37,837 bases of DNA from Nitrososphaera sp. (GTDB lineage: Archaea; Thermoproteota; Nitrososphaeria; Nitrososphaerales; Nitrososphaeraceae), in assembly GCA_025450475.1 (NCBI GenBank), contig JANWHJ010000038.1:1-37837 (forward strand), written 5' to 3'. The notes beneath the pieces are model-generated. The model was given only the letters and a program-made list of their open reading frames with translations, did not search any database and was not told where the DNA came from. The position numbers and the translations under genes were made by a program. Of this stretch, positions 22,937-31,485 are shown one piece after another (positions within the stretch are counted from its first letter, which is position 1; the number at the start of each line of letters is the position of its first letter).

Positions 22937-23662
22937 TCAGTTGCTGATCGCATATTTCTCTGGTAGGTCAAGCAGGATTAGTTCGGTCGGCTTTTCAGCC
23001 TCCATTATCAGCCTGCTTTCATCCTCTACCTTTGCCGCATCCCTCGTCTCCAGCGCACTGTTGTTAAGCTTTATACTGCCCTCAATGACAAATACGTACG
23101 CCTTGCGATCCTTGGCAAGATAATGTTCTATCTTGGTTCCGGGCCACAAGGATGAAACATAGATCGTGGCGTCCTGGTGGATATAGAGTTTTTGACCGTC
23201 CTTTGCGTTTTCCGGCACTATTACCGGCAAAAGCTTGTTTGTCCTTTCTTCCTTGCCGAATCTGCGCTGCTCCCATGACGGGTCGAGACCGCGCCTGTTC
23301 GCAAAGAGCCACATCTGCAGGAGCCTGAGCGGCTTTTCCGTAGAGTGGTTGTATTCAGAGTGCATGATGCCAGAACCAGCTGTCATCCTTTGAATCTCGC
23401 CGGGATGGATGACGCCTTGGTTGCCCTGGTTGTCCTTGTGTTCCAGCTCTCCGTTAATAACGTAGGTTACGATTTCCATGTCTCGGTGAGGGTGGAAGCC
23501 AAAACCCGTACCAGGCTGTACGATGTCGTCGTTGAAGACACGCAGCGGTCCAAAGTTCATCTTCTGTGGATCCTGATAGTGAGCGAAAGAAAAGTGCCAG
23601 TACGTTGACAGCCAGTATTCTTCGTTATGGTAATGCTCGTCTGACCTGATAATCTTTATCAT
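22937..23662 (-). CDS. Pirin-family protein (cupin)
   Basis: 241 residues from ATG 23660-23662; the frame is open 25 codons further upstream, but a TATA-like CTTAAATAT at 23684-23692 sits 26 bases before this ATG. The first cupin has FHPHRDMEIVTYVINGELEHKD and a later MHSEYNH, the His residues that bind the metal in pirins. The C-terminal cupin is more variable. Pirins include quercetinases and redox-responsive cofactors. The FMN reductase next door suggests a redox role, by context only. Confidence 0.9.
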   Translation of the reverse strand: MIKIIRSDEHYHNEEYWLSTYWHFSFAHYQDPQKMNFGPLRVFNDDIVQPGTGFGFHPHRDMEIVTYVINGELEHKDNQGNQGVIHPGEIQRMTAGSGIMHSEYNHSTEKPLRLLQMWLFANRRGLDPSWEQRRFGKEERTNKLLPVIVPENAKDGQKLYIHQDATIYVSSLWPGTKIEHYLAKDRKAYVFVIEGSIKLNNSALETRDAAKVEDESRLIMEAEKPTELILLDLPEKYAISN

Positions 23663-23866
23663 GCCATTCCAATGGATTGCAGAATATTTAAGCGTGGTAG
23701 CAATTCCTGACCTAGTTAGTTTGTCACATCCACTCAAGTAAGCCCAGGCTTACCGCGTAACATTTCGGGAAAAAGCGGTTGTCTCGAGCAGCCTCTTGCC
23801 TGAAGACAGCATCATCTGTGGCAAGATTACCGAGAAACTCAGGCTACCAAACCCGTTCAAATAATG

Positions 23867-24541
23867 CTAGTCACGCTTTTCCATGTTCTGCAGCGGGATC
23901 GCAACTTTGGGCTTGACCAATAGATCCTGTTGTGCACCCGCTGGCTCTTGCCCTTGTTGGTTGCCGGCCTGTGGACCGTCGCCGATCTGCTTGGTCCTCG
24001 TAAGGAACTCCTTGAGGATCTTGCTGCGTTCATCTCCCATCTCGCTCGTCTTCACTTCAAAAACGCCATGAATGACCAACCTATCATCCTTCTGGTACAG
24101 CCCGACCTCAATGAGGCCGTGACCATTATTTATTATCGCGCGCCTCATACTTTCTTCAAGGAGCTGCGAATCGGGGTAGGGGCGCGGGATATAGGAAATT
24201 ACCTCGTCGATTATAGTGTCACCGTAAACCATGACAGGATTACTGATGAGCATGTAGTTTGGCACCTTGATAAGCCGGCCTGTGCGTACGGACGGTAGGC
24301 GCTCGCCGTCGCCGACTTCCATGACTGTGGTTCTCATCATGCCGATCTCCATAATGTCTCCTTTTGTGACAGAGCCACCAGAGCTGATCTTGATCCTGTT
24401 GCCCACCTTGATGTCTTTCGTCTTCTTGATGACCACTGTCGCAACGAGGTCAGCGATATAGTCCTTGAAGACGAATGACATGCCAAGCGAGCTGAATATA
24501 CTCATCAGTGGCAAGATGGTGGCAAGATCCCACGCTTCCAT
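23867..24541 (-). CDS. Small MscS-family mechanosensitive channel protein
   Basis: 224 residues. One hydrophobic segment at the N-terminus (about 5-35, ATILPLMSIFSSLGMSFVF) corresponds to the pore-lining helix. The MscS beta domain follows, with KVGNRIKISSGGSVTKGDIMEIGMMRTTV and RLIKVPNYMLISNPV. The usual first two transmembrane helices are missing, so it is a minimal form or a cytoplasmic-domain-rich variant. The C-terminal tail is Gln/Gly-rich (GDGPQAGNQQGQEPAGAQQ), probably disordered. Family channels release solutes on osmotic downshock. Confidence 0.85.
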   Translation of the reverse strand: MEAWDLATILPLMSIFSSLGMSFVFKDYIADLVATVVIKKTKDIKVGNRIKISSGGSVTKGDIMEIGMMRTTVMEVGDGERLPSVRTGRLIKVPNYMLISNPVMVYGDTIIDEVISYIPRPYPDSQLLEESMRRAIINNGHGLIEVGLYQKDDRLVIHGVFEVKTSEMGDERSKILKEFLTRTKQIGDGPQAGNQQGQEPAGAQQDLLVKPKVAIPLQNMEKRD

Positions 24542-24619
24542 TACTGCTGTTGTTCACCACGCAATCGGGTTAAGCCGTTGACTTGAAAAGTTCTAACAAA
24601 GGCATGAAAAACTCTTACA

Positions 24620-24754
24620 CTAAATAGATATCCGCTTTGCACACGAGAGGCACTCGACCTTGGTCTTTTCGTTGTTCTCAATAACTTTAAACTTTTTTGA
24701 CCCGCATGCAGGGCAAATGGGGCAAGCTCTCAAGCCCTTTCCCACAACTACCAC
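24620..24754 (-). CDS. 44-residue zinc-ribbon protein coupled to nadM
   Basis: GTG at 24752-24754, TAG at 24620-24622. The GTG overlaps the TAG of nadM (GTGGTAG), so translation is probably coupled. The peptide contains CPICPACG and, near the end, CLSC, giving a classic two-knuckle zinc ribbon with a short beta hairpin (KKFKVIENNEKTKVE). It may assist an RNA or translation factor, since metG and nadM lie upstream, but no function is known. Confidence 0.6.
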   Translation of the reverse strand: MVVVGKGLRACPICPACGSKKFKVIENNEKTKVECLSCAKRISI

Positions 24755-25287
24755 CTTTGCGGGTTGGTGTCAGACCCTGCTAGCACCTTCATCCTCTCGA
24801 CACCGTTTACCTGCTCGATCACTCTTGCGACCGCCGCCGGGACGAGCTGTTTCCACTTGTTTCCCCTAAGTATGAGGCGACGGATGGTCGTGCCGTTGTA
24901 CTCGTTTTTTCTTGCAAACTTGGGGCTCTTGACTGAAATGTCATTCTGAGAGCGAGCAAGGTGTCTCACAAAGTCATTCCCGGAGTACAGCGCGTCAAAC
25001 GGAGGAGCCATCGATCTGACGTAGGCGATCCATCGGAAGTTGTTCTCGTCGTTCATTACGGGTATGATGTAGCACTTTGAGAGGTCAACTTTTGCTTCTT
25101 TGAAAGCCTCGTGTATCATCATTGCCCTCTCGCCAGCGGTGAAAGGGTCCTTGTCTATAAAGTTGAACTGTGCACTGCCAATCACTACTACCAGCTCATC
25201 ATACTCTGCCAAAACTTGCTTTGCAAGTGCAAGGTGGCCGTTGTGAAACGGTTGGAACCGTCCCGTAATGAGCCCGCGCGTTGTCAT
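24748..25287 (-). CDS. nadM: Nicotinamide-nucleotide adenylyltransferase (archaeal type)
   Basis: 179 residues. The nucleotidyltransferase motif GRFQPFHNGH lies at 9-18 and the C-terminal NGTTIRRLI is the ISTTxxR-like ATP site. The enzyme joins NMN and ATP to give NAD+. Length and motifs match the archaeal NadM family, not bacterial NadD. Its start overlaps metG by four bases and its end overlaps a 44-residue zinc-ribbon gene, so metG-nadM-zinc ribbon form one operon. Confidence 0.95.
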   Translation of the reverse strand: MTTRGLITGRFQPFHNGHLALAKQVLAEYDELVVVIGSAQFNFIDKDPFTAGERAMMIHEAFKEAKVDLSKCYIIPVMNDENNFRWIAYVRSMAPPFDALYSGNDFVRHLARSQNDISVKSPKFARKNEYNGTTIRRLILRGNKWKQLVPAAVARVIEQVNGVERMKVLAGSDTNPQRW

Positions 25288-26939
25288 GGCTTACCCAACT
25301 TACCCTTCCACTGCTCTATTTCCTTTGCTTCTATCTTGCGAAATATCGGCTCTATTCTGCCAAGCTGATGGCCCGTCGGGATTGCGTTGATGTCTTTGGC
25401 TGATTCCCAAGTCTGCTGGTGCACACTCCCGCTCAGCTTGAGCTGTCTCCAGATCTTTTCGCATGAAAACGGGATGAATGGTTCTAGCAATAATGCGAGA
25501 CTTCGCACCGCGTTCACTGCAACATACAGTGTTGTGCCTGCAGTGTCCTTATTTGCCCAAGGCGCATTTGCTTGGAAATACTGATTCATGTAGCTGCCGT
25601 ATTTCATAATCCTCTTGAGTGCCCTGTCGATTTCGTTGCCTGTGAGCAGCTTGTTTACATCGTCCACAGTTGCCCCAAGTTCTTTTTCAAGCGAGCCATC
25701 AATGCTGGAAGGCTCTGGCACCCTGCCGCCAAACGACTTTTGCGTGAACGACAGCGCTCTGTTTACAAAGTTGCCGATGTTTGCGATGAGCTCGTTGTTT
25801 ATCCTTTCATAGAATGCATCAAAGTCGAAATTGAGGTCGTCCTGCGAATATGTCACCACGGACGCGATATAGAACCGCAAATAGTCGGGGTTGAACGCTA
25901 AAGTGAAATCCTTGAGCCCGATGTACCAGTTCCTGCTCTTTGATATCTTCTTGTTTTGCAGCATAAGATGGCCCCTTGTCGGCATATAGTCGGGCAGCTT
26001 GTATTCAGAGTCTATGCCAAGGCGCATCGCCGGCAAGAAGAGGTAATGATGGTAGACAATGTCTTTGCCGATGAAGTGGTAAACTTGCGACTCATTCCAG
26101 AACTTTTTACCATCGCCTCCCTTGTCGCTAATGAATTTCACCAGCGACGAAATGTAGCAGAGGTGGTTGTCAAACCAGCCGTAGAACACTTTGTCCTCTG
26201 CCTCAGCAAGGGGTATTGGCACACCCCATGAGAGGTCACGGGTGATGTCCCAGTCCTGCAGGCCCTCGTTGATCCAGTTGATGACGTAGTTCCTGACTTC
26301 AGGCTGCAAATTCGGGTTAGTAGACAACCACTCCTTTAACCTGTCGCCAAAGTTTGATAGCCGGAAAAAGTAGTGTGCACTCTCCTTTTTTACAGGTGTC
26401 CTGTCGCATATCGCACACTTGGGATCCAATATCTGGTCAGGCACGCGTCCGCACTTTTCGCAGAGATCGGAGTACTGGTTTTCAGCGCCGCAGTTGGGGC
26501 ACTTGCCAATGACATACCGGTCAGGCAGGAACTTGTCATCAAAAGTGCAGTAAAATTGAATTACATTCTGGTCATAGATGTGGCCGTATTCACGCAATTT
26601 CTTGAAGACATACTGGACGAACTCGACGTTCTCCTTGGAGCTTGTCTTGTAGAAAAAGTCAAACGAAATGCCCAATGAGCTAAAATCTTCGCGGTCGCGC
26701 ATGTTCCACCGCGCGACGTATTCTTCGGGGCTCTGTTTCTCCTTCTCCGCCCTTATCAGGATGGGGGTCCCAAAGTCGTCGGTAGCACATATGTGGTACG
26801 CCTCTATCCCGTTGAGCTTTAAGAAGCGAGTGAATATGTCTGCCGGCAGGTAGGTGGAGGCTATGTGCCCCAGATGTATCTCACCATTTGCATATGGGAG
26901 TGCGCTCGTGATGACCGCGCTCTTGCTTTCCGGCATCAC
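25284..26939 (-). CDS. metG: Methionyl-tRNA synthetase
   Basis: 551 residues from GTG (or ATG one codon later). The HIGH motif is HLGH at 22-25 and the KMSKS equivalent is KISKS in NKKISKSRNW. Two zinc knuckles (CPNC, CEKC, CAIC) lie in the connecting domain around 144-180. An anticodon-binding helical domain follows. The C-terminal oligomerisation domain found in some MetRS is absent, so it may be a separate protein. A TATA-like AATTTAATTTAATT around 26961-26973 lies 27 bases upstream. Confidence 0.96.
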   Translation of the reverse strand: MMPESKSAVITSALPYANGEIHLGHIASTYLPADIFTRFLKLNGIEAYHICATDDFGTPILIRAEKEKQSPEEYVARWNMRDREDFSSLGISFDFFYKTSSKENVEFVQYVFKKLREYGHIYDQNVIQFYCTFDDKFLPDRYVIGKCPNCGAENQYSDLCEKCGRVPDQILDPKCAICDRTPVKKESAHYFFRLSNFGDRLKEWLSTNPNLQPEVRNYVINWINEGLQDWDITRDLSWGVPIPLAEAEDKVFYGWFDNHLCYISSLVKFISDKGGDGKKFWNESQVYHFIGKDIVYHHYLFLPAMRLGIDSEYKLPDYMPTRGHLMLQNKKISKSRNWYIGLKDFTLAFNPDYLRFYIASVVTYSQDDLNFDFDAFYERINNELIANIGNFVNRALSFTQKSFGGRVPEPSSIDGSLEKELGATVDDVNKLLTGNEIDRALKRIMKYGSYMNQYFQANAPWANKDTAGTTLYVAVNAVRSLALLLEPFIPFSCEKIWRQLKLSGSVHQQTWESAKDINAIPTGHQLGRIEPIFRKIEAKEIEQWKGKLGKP

Positions 26940-26962
26940 AGTTCCAATCCATGTACTAGAAT

Positions 26963-27229
26963 TTAATTTAATTGGAGTTTTGCTATCGTCTCTGCTCTAT
27001 TGTCATTTAGTTCTAGAGCTATGTCCATTGCGTCAGGGACAAGCCCTGTGACTTCACTATCTATTTTTCCCGGCACTCCGTGCAGAGTAGAAAACAGATA
27101 ATCGGCAAACTACAGTGCCATCATTTCCTGCGCGCGGCCGATGCGTGCGACACTCATTTGGCCGTAAGTTTGTTGTTTGCTATCACGCCGAGCATGCCTT
27201 TGCGATGTTTGGACTTGAACGAAAAGGCT
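26963..27229 (-). other. Intergenic region with interrupted coding-like frame
   Basis: Between metG and the 171-residue membrane protein. On the minus strand, ATG at 27155-27157 opens a frame (MSVARIGRAQEMMAL) stopped by TAG at 27110-27112. The same frame continues for 48 protein-like codons to TAA at 26963-26965 (ending NDNRAETIAKLQLN). The ATG overlaps the TGA of another short frame that ends GMLGVIANNKLTAK. This may be a decayed small gene pair or chance; no motif is recognised. Confidence 0.3.
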
Positions 27230-27743
27230 ACTGGTTTTCGTACTCTTCTTGAAACTTGGCCCTTCCTCTTCTCATTATTGCAAAGAGCGCAAGTATGACA
27301 GCTATCCATACGGCTGAAAGCATAATGTTAGTAAAGCTGACGTACAGGTACGGAGTCGCATCTACAAGGTTTTCTTGCATGGTCCTAAGAGACGCGTGAA
27401 TATCGTATAGGCCTGTATTGTATTCGGTACTATAGGGCTCTAGCGATGATATCGAGTTTGCGCGGGCAAGCATATCGTCAAGGTTGCGCTGGATGAGACC
27501 AAAGTCAGTCTTTGCCGTTGGGAACGACCACACGGGGTTGCCGCTCTCTGGAAGCTCCCTCTTTGCAGCCCTCACAAAGTCCGCTAGTTGCTCCGGGGTC
27601 TGCGCCGATTCGGCCCTCGCCAGGTAACCCAGCGCGCTGTCGACAGGGTAGATTGCCTGTTGGTAGCCGTAGAGGGCCATCCCTACACCAAAAGCCATTA
27701 GGACCATGACTCCTACCATCATGAGTCTGTACGACGACGCCAT
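27228..27743 (-). CDS. Two-helix membrane protein, function unknown
   Basis: 171 residues. A hydrophobic helix at about 8-28 (MVGVMVLMAFGVGMALYGY) and another at about 135-158 (IMLSAVWIAVILALFAIM) flank a soluble central loop of about 105 residues, predicted outside the cell. A basic C-terminal tail (RRGRAKFQEEYENQ) lies inside. TATA-like TTATTTAGG is 26 bases upstream. No family is recognised. Confidence 0.75.
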   Translation of the reverse strand: MASSYRLMMVGVMVLMAFGVGMALYGYQQAIYPVDSALGYLARAESAQTPEQLADFVRAAKRELPESGNPVWSFPTAKTDFGLIQRNLDDMLARANSISSLEPYSTEYNTGLYDIHASLRTMQENLVDATPYLYVSFTNIMLSAVWIAVILALFAIMRRGRAKFQEEYENQ

Positions 27744-27808
27744 ACAGAAGATATGGCACCCCGGGCGTTATTTAGGTGTGGCGGAGACATGTTCTAACCG
27801 GACAACCA

Positions 27809-27816
27809 TTTTATAA
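27809..27816 (+). promoter_or_regulatory. TATA box that fixes the Rieske gene start
   Basis: TTTATAAC is centred 27 bases before GTG 27839 and would lie inside the longer frame from 27776, so it argues for the GTG start. Confidence 0.55.
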
Positions 27817-27838
27817 CCAGATCGCCTATCGCACGGTA

Positions 27839-28144
27839 GTGGCTTTTGTCAAGGTTGCCCAGAGGGGCGAGATCAAAGAGAACGGTGGCAAGGAGCTCGA
27901 CATCAACGGCACAAGGGTCGCTCTATTTTTTACAAAGGGCAAGTACTATGCCATCGAGGCCCTGTGTCGCCACCAAGATGGTTCACTGGCCCCAGGCAAG
28001 ATAGACGGGGAAGTGGTTGAGTGCCCCCTACATTCTTGGCACTACAACATCAAGACGGGCGAGCTGCTAGACTACATGGAAGGAGTCAAGCTGACGACTT
28101 ACAAGGTGGACATCCGAGGAAACGACATTTACTTGGAAGTCTAA
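27839..28144 (+). CDS. Rieske-type [2Fe-2S] ferredoxin-like protein
   Basis: 101 residues from GTG 27839; the frame extends 21 codons upstream, but a TATA box lies in that part. Cluster ligands are C43-x-H45 and C62-x2-H65 (CRHQDG and CPLHSWHYN). There is no membrane anchor or oxygenase domain, so it resembles soluble NirD-like or dioxygenase ferredoxins that transfer single electrons. It stands directly before cysS, with no sign of a partner enzyme. Confidence 0.9.
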   Translation: MAFVKVAQRGEIKENGGKELDINGTRVALFFTKGKYYAIEALCRHQDGSLAPGKIDGEVVECPLHSWHYNIKTGELLDYMEGVKLTTYKVDIRGNDIYLEV

Positions 28145-28177
28145 AAGTAAAATACCGGCTAAGCCACTTTAGCGGCA

Positions 28178-29566
28178 GTGAAATTATACAGTACGCTCAG
28201 CCGGCGAGTCGAGGATCTCGAGCCGCAAGACAACACCGTTAGGATGTACGTCTGCGGCGTTACGGTGTATGACAACTCGCACATTGGCCACGCGCGTACT
28301 GTGATCGTATTTGACACGCTACGAAGGTATCTGTTGTCAAAAGGCCACAAGGTTATTTTCGTGCAGAATTTCACGGATGTAGACGACAAGATAATCAATC
28401 GTGCGAAGGCAGAGGGCAAGAAGGCAGAGGAAATATCTGAAAAATACATCGAAAATTATTTCCACGATTTTGCCAGCCTGAACGTGATGCGTGCAGATCA
28501 TCATCCAAAGGCGACGGAACACATCCAGGAAATGCTCCAGCTGATCGAAGGTCTGATCAAAAAAGGCCACGCCTACCTTACGCTTAACGGCGTGTATTTC
28601 AGGGTAAGGTCTTTCCCCGGTTATGGCAAGCTGTCAAGAAAGCCGGTAGAGGAGCTCGAGTCCGGCGCGAGGATCGAAGTCGACCAGACAAAAGAAGACC
28701 CGCTCGACTTTGCGCTCTGGAAGTTCTATTCTGATGATCCCGTGTGGCCTAGTCCGTGGGGAAATGGAAGGCCTGGTTGGCACATAGAATGTTCTGCAAT
28801 GTCGAGAAAGTATCTCGGTGACACATTCGAGGTCCACGGAGGCGGACATGATCTCGTTTTCCCGCACCACGAAAACGAGATAGCCCAGTCAGAGTCGTAC
28901 ACAGGCAAGCAGTTTGCCAGGGTCTGGGTCCACACTGGCATGGTCACCATCAAGACACAAAAAATGAGCAAGTCCCTTGGCAACGTTATTACTATCCAGC
29001 AGGCGCTTAAGAGCTGGGGGATGAATCCGCTCAGGCTCTATTCCCTGTCGGTGCATTACGCCAAGCCGCTTGACTACACAGACGAACTCTTGAACGAATC
29101 GATACAGAGATGGAGACAGATAGAGACCTGCGTCTGCGAACTGCGATCCGCAGCAGGCAGCGGCGGCGAAGTTGACGCCGTGAGCAAGATGTGTGACGAA
29201 TCCCTGAAGGCGTTTGAAGCCGCGATGGACGACGACATGAACACATCGCTTGCGCTCACAGAGTTCCTGAAGCTCGTGTCCAACCTCAATCAGTACGCCG
29301 CGGCAGCTGGGCTGACAAAAGAGATGGCTGACTCTGCAATTCCGGTCTTTGACAAGATCATGGACGTTATCGGGCTCAAGACTATAGAAACCGGCGATCA
29401 AGAACGAAAAGAGATAGAAGGGCTGGTTGCAGACCGCAACAAGTTCAGGGGAGAGAAAAAATTCAAGGAGGCAGACGAGATCAGGAAAAAGCTGCTGGAG
29501 CGCTCTATCGAGCTCCTTGACCACAAGAGCAAGACCATCTGGATAAAGAGGGAAAGGCTAGAATAG
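28178..29566 (+). CDS. cysS: Cysteinyl-tRNA synthetase
   Basis: 462 residues from GTG, TATA-like AGTAAAATA 28 bases upstream. Zinc ligand C26 lies in MYVCGVTVYD, HIGH is HIGH at 35-38, FPHHENE carries further zinc ligands, and KMSKSLGN is the signature loop. An anticodon-binding helical domain ends the protein. Direct charging of Cys is therefore encoded, in contrast with the SepRS/SepCysS route of methanogens. Confidence 0.96.
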   Translation: MKLYSTLSRRVEDLEPQDNTVRMYVCGVTVYDNSHIGHARTVIVFDTLRRYLLSKGHKVIFVQNFTDVDDKIINRAKAEGKKAEEISEKYIENYFHDFASLNVMRADHHPKATEHIQEMLQLIEGLIKKGHAYLTLNGVYFRVRSFPGYGKLSRKPVEELESGARIEVDQTKEDPLDFALWKFYSDDPVWPSPWGNGRPGWHIECSAMSRKYLGDTFEVHGGGHDLVFPHHENEIAQSESYTGKQFARVWVHTGMVTIKTQKMSKSLGNVITIQQALKSWGMNPLRLYSLSVHYAKPLDYTDELLNESIQRWRQIETCVCELRSAAGSGGEVDAVSKMCDESLKAFEAAMDDDMNTSLALTEFLKLVSNLNQYAAAAGLTKEMADSAIPVFDKIMDVIGLKTIETGDQERKEIEGLVADRNKFRGEKKFKEADEIRKKLLERSIELLDHKSKTIWIKRERLE

Positions 29567-29641
29567 TCAATTTTTACTCTTTTGTGCATCTTGTTGCACT
29601 CCCCCGCTAATGAGTTAGCCCGGCACCCCACAGATCTAGCC

Positions 29642-29986
29642 ATGAAGATAGTTGACGGAAAGCGAATGGGCTCAGTCACGGTTTTTGAGGATACCCTTAT
29701 GCTAGCGGAAGTAGTTGGCGACGTCATTCTCAACAGAGGCCATCTTGAGCTCAAGGGCAGGGTACTGGGCAACCTCTTTGTACGCGAGGGCACGTGCAGA
29801 ATGTTGGGGATAGTGCGGGGCAACCTTGAAAACGAGAAGGGCGACGTCGAGGTCTTTGGTACCGTTCACGGCAAAGTGATAACAAAGAGTGGTTATACCT
29901 ACGTTAACCCTGGCAGCAAGGTGGGCTCTATAGAGCACGCCGCGCCGGCAAAGAGAGAGGAAACAAAAGAAGCGATTAGCACCTAG
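29642..29986 (+). CDS. Bactofilin-like polymer-forming protein
   Basis: 114 residues from ATG 29642; an upstream TTG at 29582 would add 20 unrelated residues. The core is a run of short turns with G at regular spacing: GDVILNRGHLELKGRVLGNLFV, then MLGIVRGNLENEKGDVEVFGTVHGKVITKSG. This matches the right-handed beta-helix rungs of bactofilins (polymer-forming cytoskeletal family). The C-terminal tail is charged (KREETKEAIST). There is no membrane helix. Bactofilins are mainly bacterial; archaeal members are poorly studied. Confidence 0.65.
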   Translation: MKIVDGKRMGSVTVFEDTLMLAEVVGDVILNRGHLELKGRVLGNLFVREGTCRMLGIVRGNLENEKGDVEVFGTVHGKVITKSGYTYVNPGSKVGSIEHAAPAKREETKEAIST

Positions 29987-30180
29987 GCTTTTTCCTGCTT
30001 TATCTTGTCCAGATCCTTCTGCAATAGCTCAATAGTTTTAGGTATCTCCTTTTCGGCACACGGGATGCAGATCTGCTGGAGCGACAGCGGGTACGTAAAA
30101 TATTTCTCGTTGAGGGCAATGTCTCGCTTGCACGACACGCACTTTTTCATTTTGTACGGGTCGGTATTCTTGATTATCAA
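29983..30180 (-). CDS. Small zinc-binding protein coupled to the beta-CASP RNase
   Basis: 65 residues. Its ATG overlaps the stop of the upstream RNase gene (ATGA), so it is probably translated by coupling. CVSC near residue 14 and CIPC near residue 38 form one zinc site, and the C-terminal half is a charged helix (KEIPKTIELLQKDLDKIKQEK). The operon position suggests a partner of the RNase, by inference only. Confidence 0.6.
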   Translation of the reverse strand: MIIKNTDPYKMKKCVSCKRDIALNEKYFTYPLSLQQICIPCAEKEIPKTIELLQKDLDKIKQEKA

Positions 30181-31451
30181 ATCTCGACCACTTCACCTTG
30201 GTCCGGCGCATGCGCGTCAAAGCCGTACTTTTCCTTGATCTCCTCAGCAAATTTTACGCACGAGGGGCCGTCACCGTGCACAGTCAGAACTTTGGGGTTG
30301 CCCTTGACGCGGTCCAGGATTTCAAAGAGCTCATGCCTGCTATTGTGGCCAGAGAATTCAAACCGCTTGACGTCGGCGTAGCACTTTGTTATCTTGCCGT
30401 CAAAGTTGGCGACGCGCTTGTCAAGAAGCATCCTGCCCGGCGTCCCTTCGCCCTGGTACGAAACGAGCGCGATGCCGTTCTTGTCACTCTGTGCTATCTG
30501 CTGCGTATAAAAGATTGCAGAGCCGCCTACCAGCATCCCTGCCGGAGAAATTATCGCGCACGGCTCGTTGACCACTTTGCGCCTCCTGCTCCACCCCTGT
30601 ATCCATTCTGCCTCGCCTATTGCGCGCTTGAACATGTCCGGGTCCCTGAGGAATGCGGGGTGGCGGCTCATGATCTGGTTGGCCTTCAGAGCCATACCAT
30701 CCATGACCACCTTGTGCTTGAAATTGTAAGCCTTGAGCACGCAGGCTATCTCCTGCGACCTCTCAACCGAAAACGACGGGATGAACGCAGTGCCTCCGCG
30801 CTCTACGATGTCATTGATATATTCCATGAGATCCTTTTCAGCCTCTTCGCGGGGCTGCTGCTCATTTTGCGAATAAGTGCTTTCTATTATCAGCATGTCT
30901 ATTTCACCAAAGTCAAGGTCAGCCGGCCGCAACAGCTTTGAGCCGCGGGTGTTGATGTCACCTGTGTAGAACACTTTCTTTCCTTCGTGCTCCACCACCA
31001 CCGTTGAGCCGCCGACAACGTGCCCAGACTCGTGAAGCGTAACCTTCGCGTCGTTCACCATGTAGGGCTCCCTATACTGCATGTTCTTCGAATTCTTCAG
31101 CATGGTCATTACATCGATGTATTCAAACGGCAAATAGAACCCTGACAGCTTGATCATGTCTTCGATCAGCAATTCAGACAGCTCAAACGTCGGCAGGGTG
31201 CCGAGCGCCGGGATTTCGGCCGAGCCGGACAAATAAAGCGACGGTACAAAACCTGAATGATCTAAATGTGCGTGCGTGATGACTACTGCATCCACTTCCT
31301 TTGGCTTGACGTGCATCGGGAAAATTGGCTCCCGCTTTAGCAGGACGCCATAGTCCATCAGTATGTTTGTATTGTTGCAATTCAAGAGAAACGCCGAGCG
31401 GCCGACCTCTTTGGCCGCTCCCATAACCTTTACTTTCAATGTCTTATGCAA
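30177..31451 (-). CDS. Beta-CASP metallo-beta-lactamase ribonuclease (aCPSF2-like)
   Basis: 424 residues from TTG 31449-31451; a GTG at 31472 is open in frame but TATA-like TTTAAA lies at 31474-31480, favouring the TTG. Metal motif HAHLDH, then SGHVVGGS, FYTGD and the beta-CASP motifs (ESTY, SFSVERSQE, SGHNSRHEL, TVHGD) are complete. No KH domains are present, unlike aCPSF1, so it is aCPSF2-like or a short RNase J-like enzyme acting in mRNA 3'-end processing or decay. Confidence 0.9.
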   Translation of the reverse strand: MHKTLKVKVMGAAKEVGRSAFLLNCNNTNILMDYGVLLKREPIFPMHVKPKEVDAVVITHAHLDHSGFVPSLYLSGSAEIPALGTLPTFELSELLIEDMIKLSGFYLPFEYIDVMTMLKNSKNMQYREPYMVNDAKVTLHESGHVVGGSTVVVEHEGKKVFYTGDINTRGSKLLRPADLDFGEIDMLIIESTYSQNEQQPREEAEKDLMEYINDIVERGGTAFIPSFSVERSQEIACVLKAYNFKHKVVMDGMALKANQIMSRHPAFLRDPDMFKRAIGEAEWIQGWSRRRKVVNEPCAIISPAGMLVGGSAIFYTQQIAQSDKNGIALVSYQGEGTPGRMLLDKRVANFDGKITKCYADVKRFEFSGHNSRHELFEILDRVKGNPKVLTVHGDGPSCVKFAEEIKEKYGFDAHAPDQGEVVEI

Positions 31452-31485
31452 TAAAGCTTGTCGGCAATACACGCTTTAAATCTTG

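Noticed and set aside
27110..27112. In-frame TAG read as pyrrolysine
   Set aside because: No sign of a pyrrolysine system in the window and the lineage is not known to use it; pseudogene or chance is simpler.
28889..29524. 211-residue minus-strand frame opposite cysS
   Set aside because: Shadow of the CysRS gene; no supporting signal.
30198..30941. 247-residue plus-strand frame opposite the beta-CASP RNase
   Set aside because: Antisense to the conserved metallo-beta-lactamase gene; no promoter or motif.
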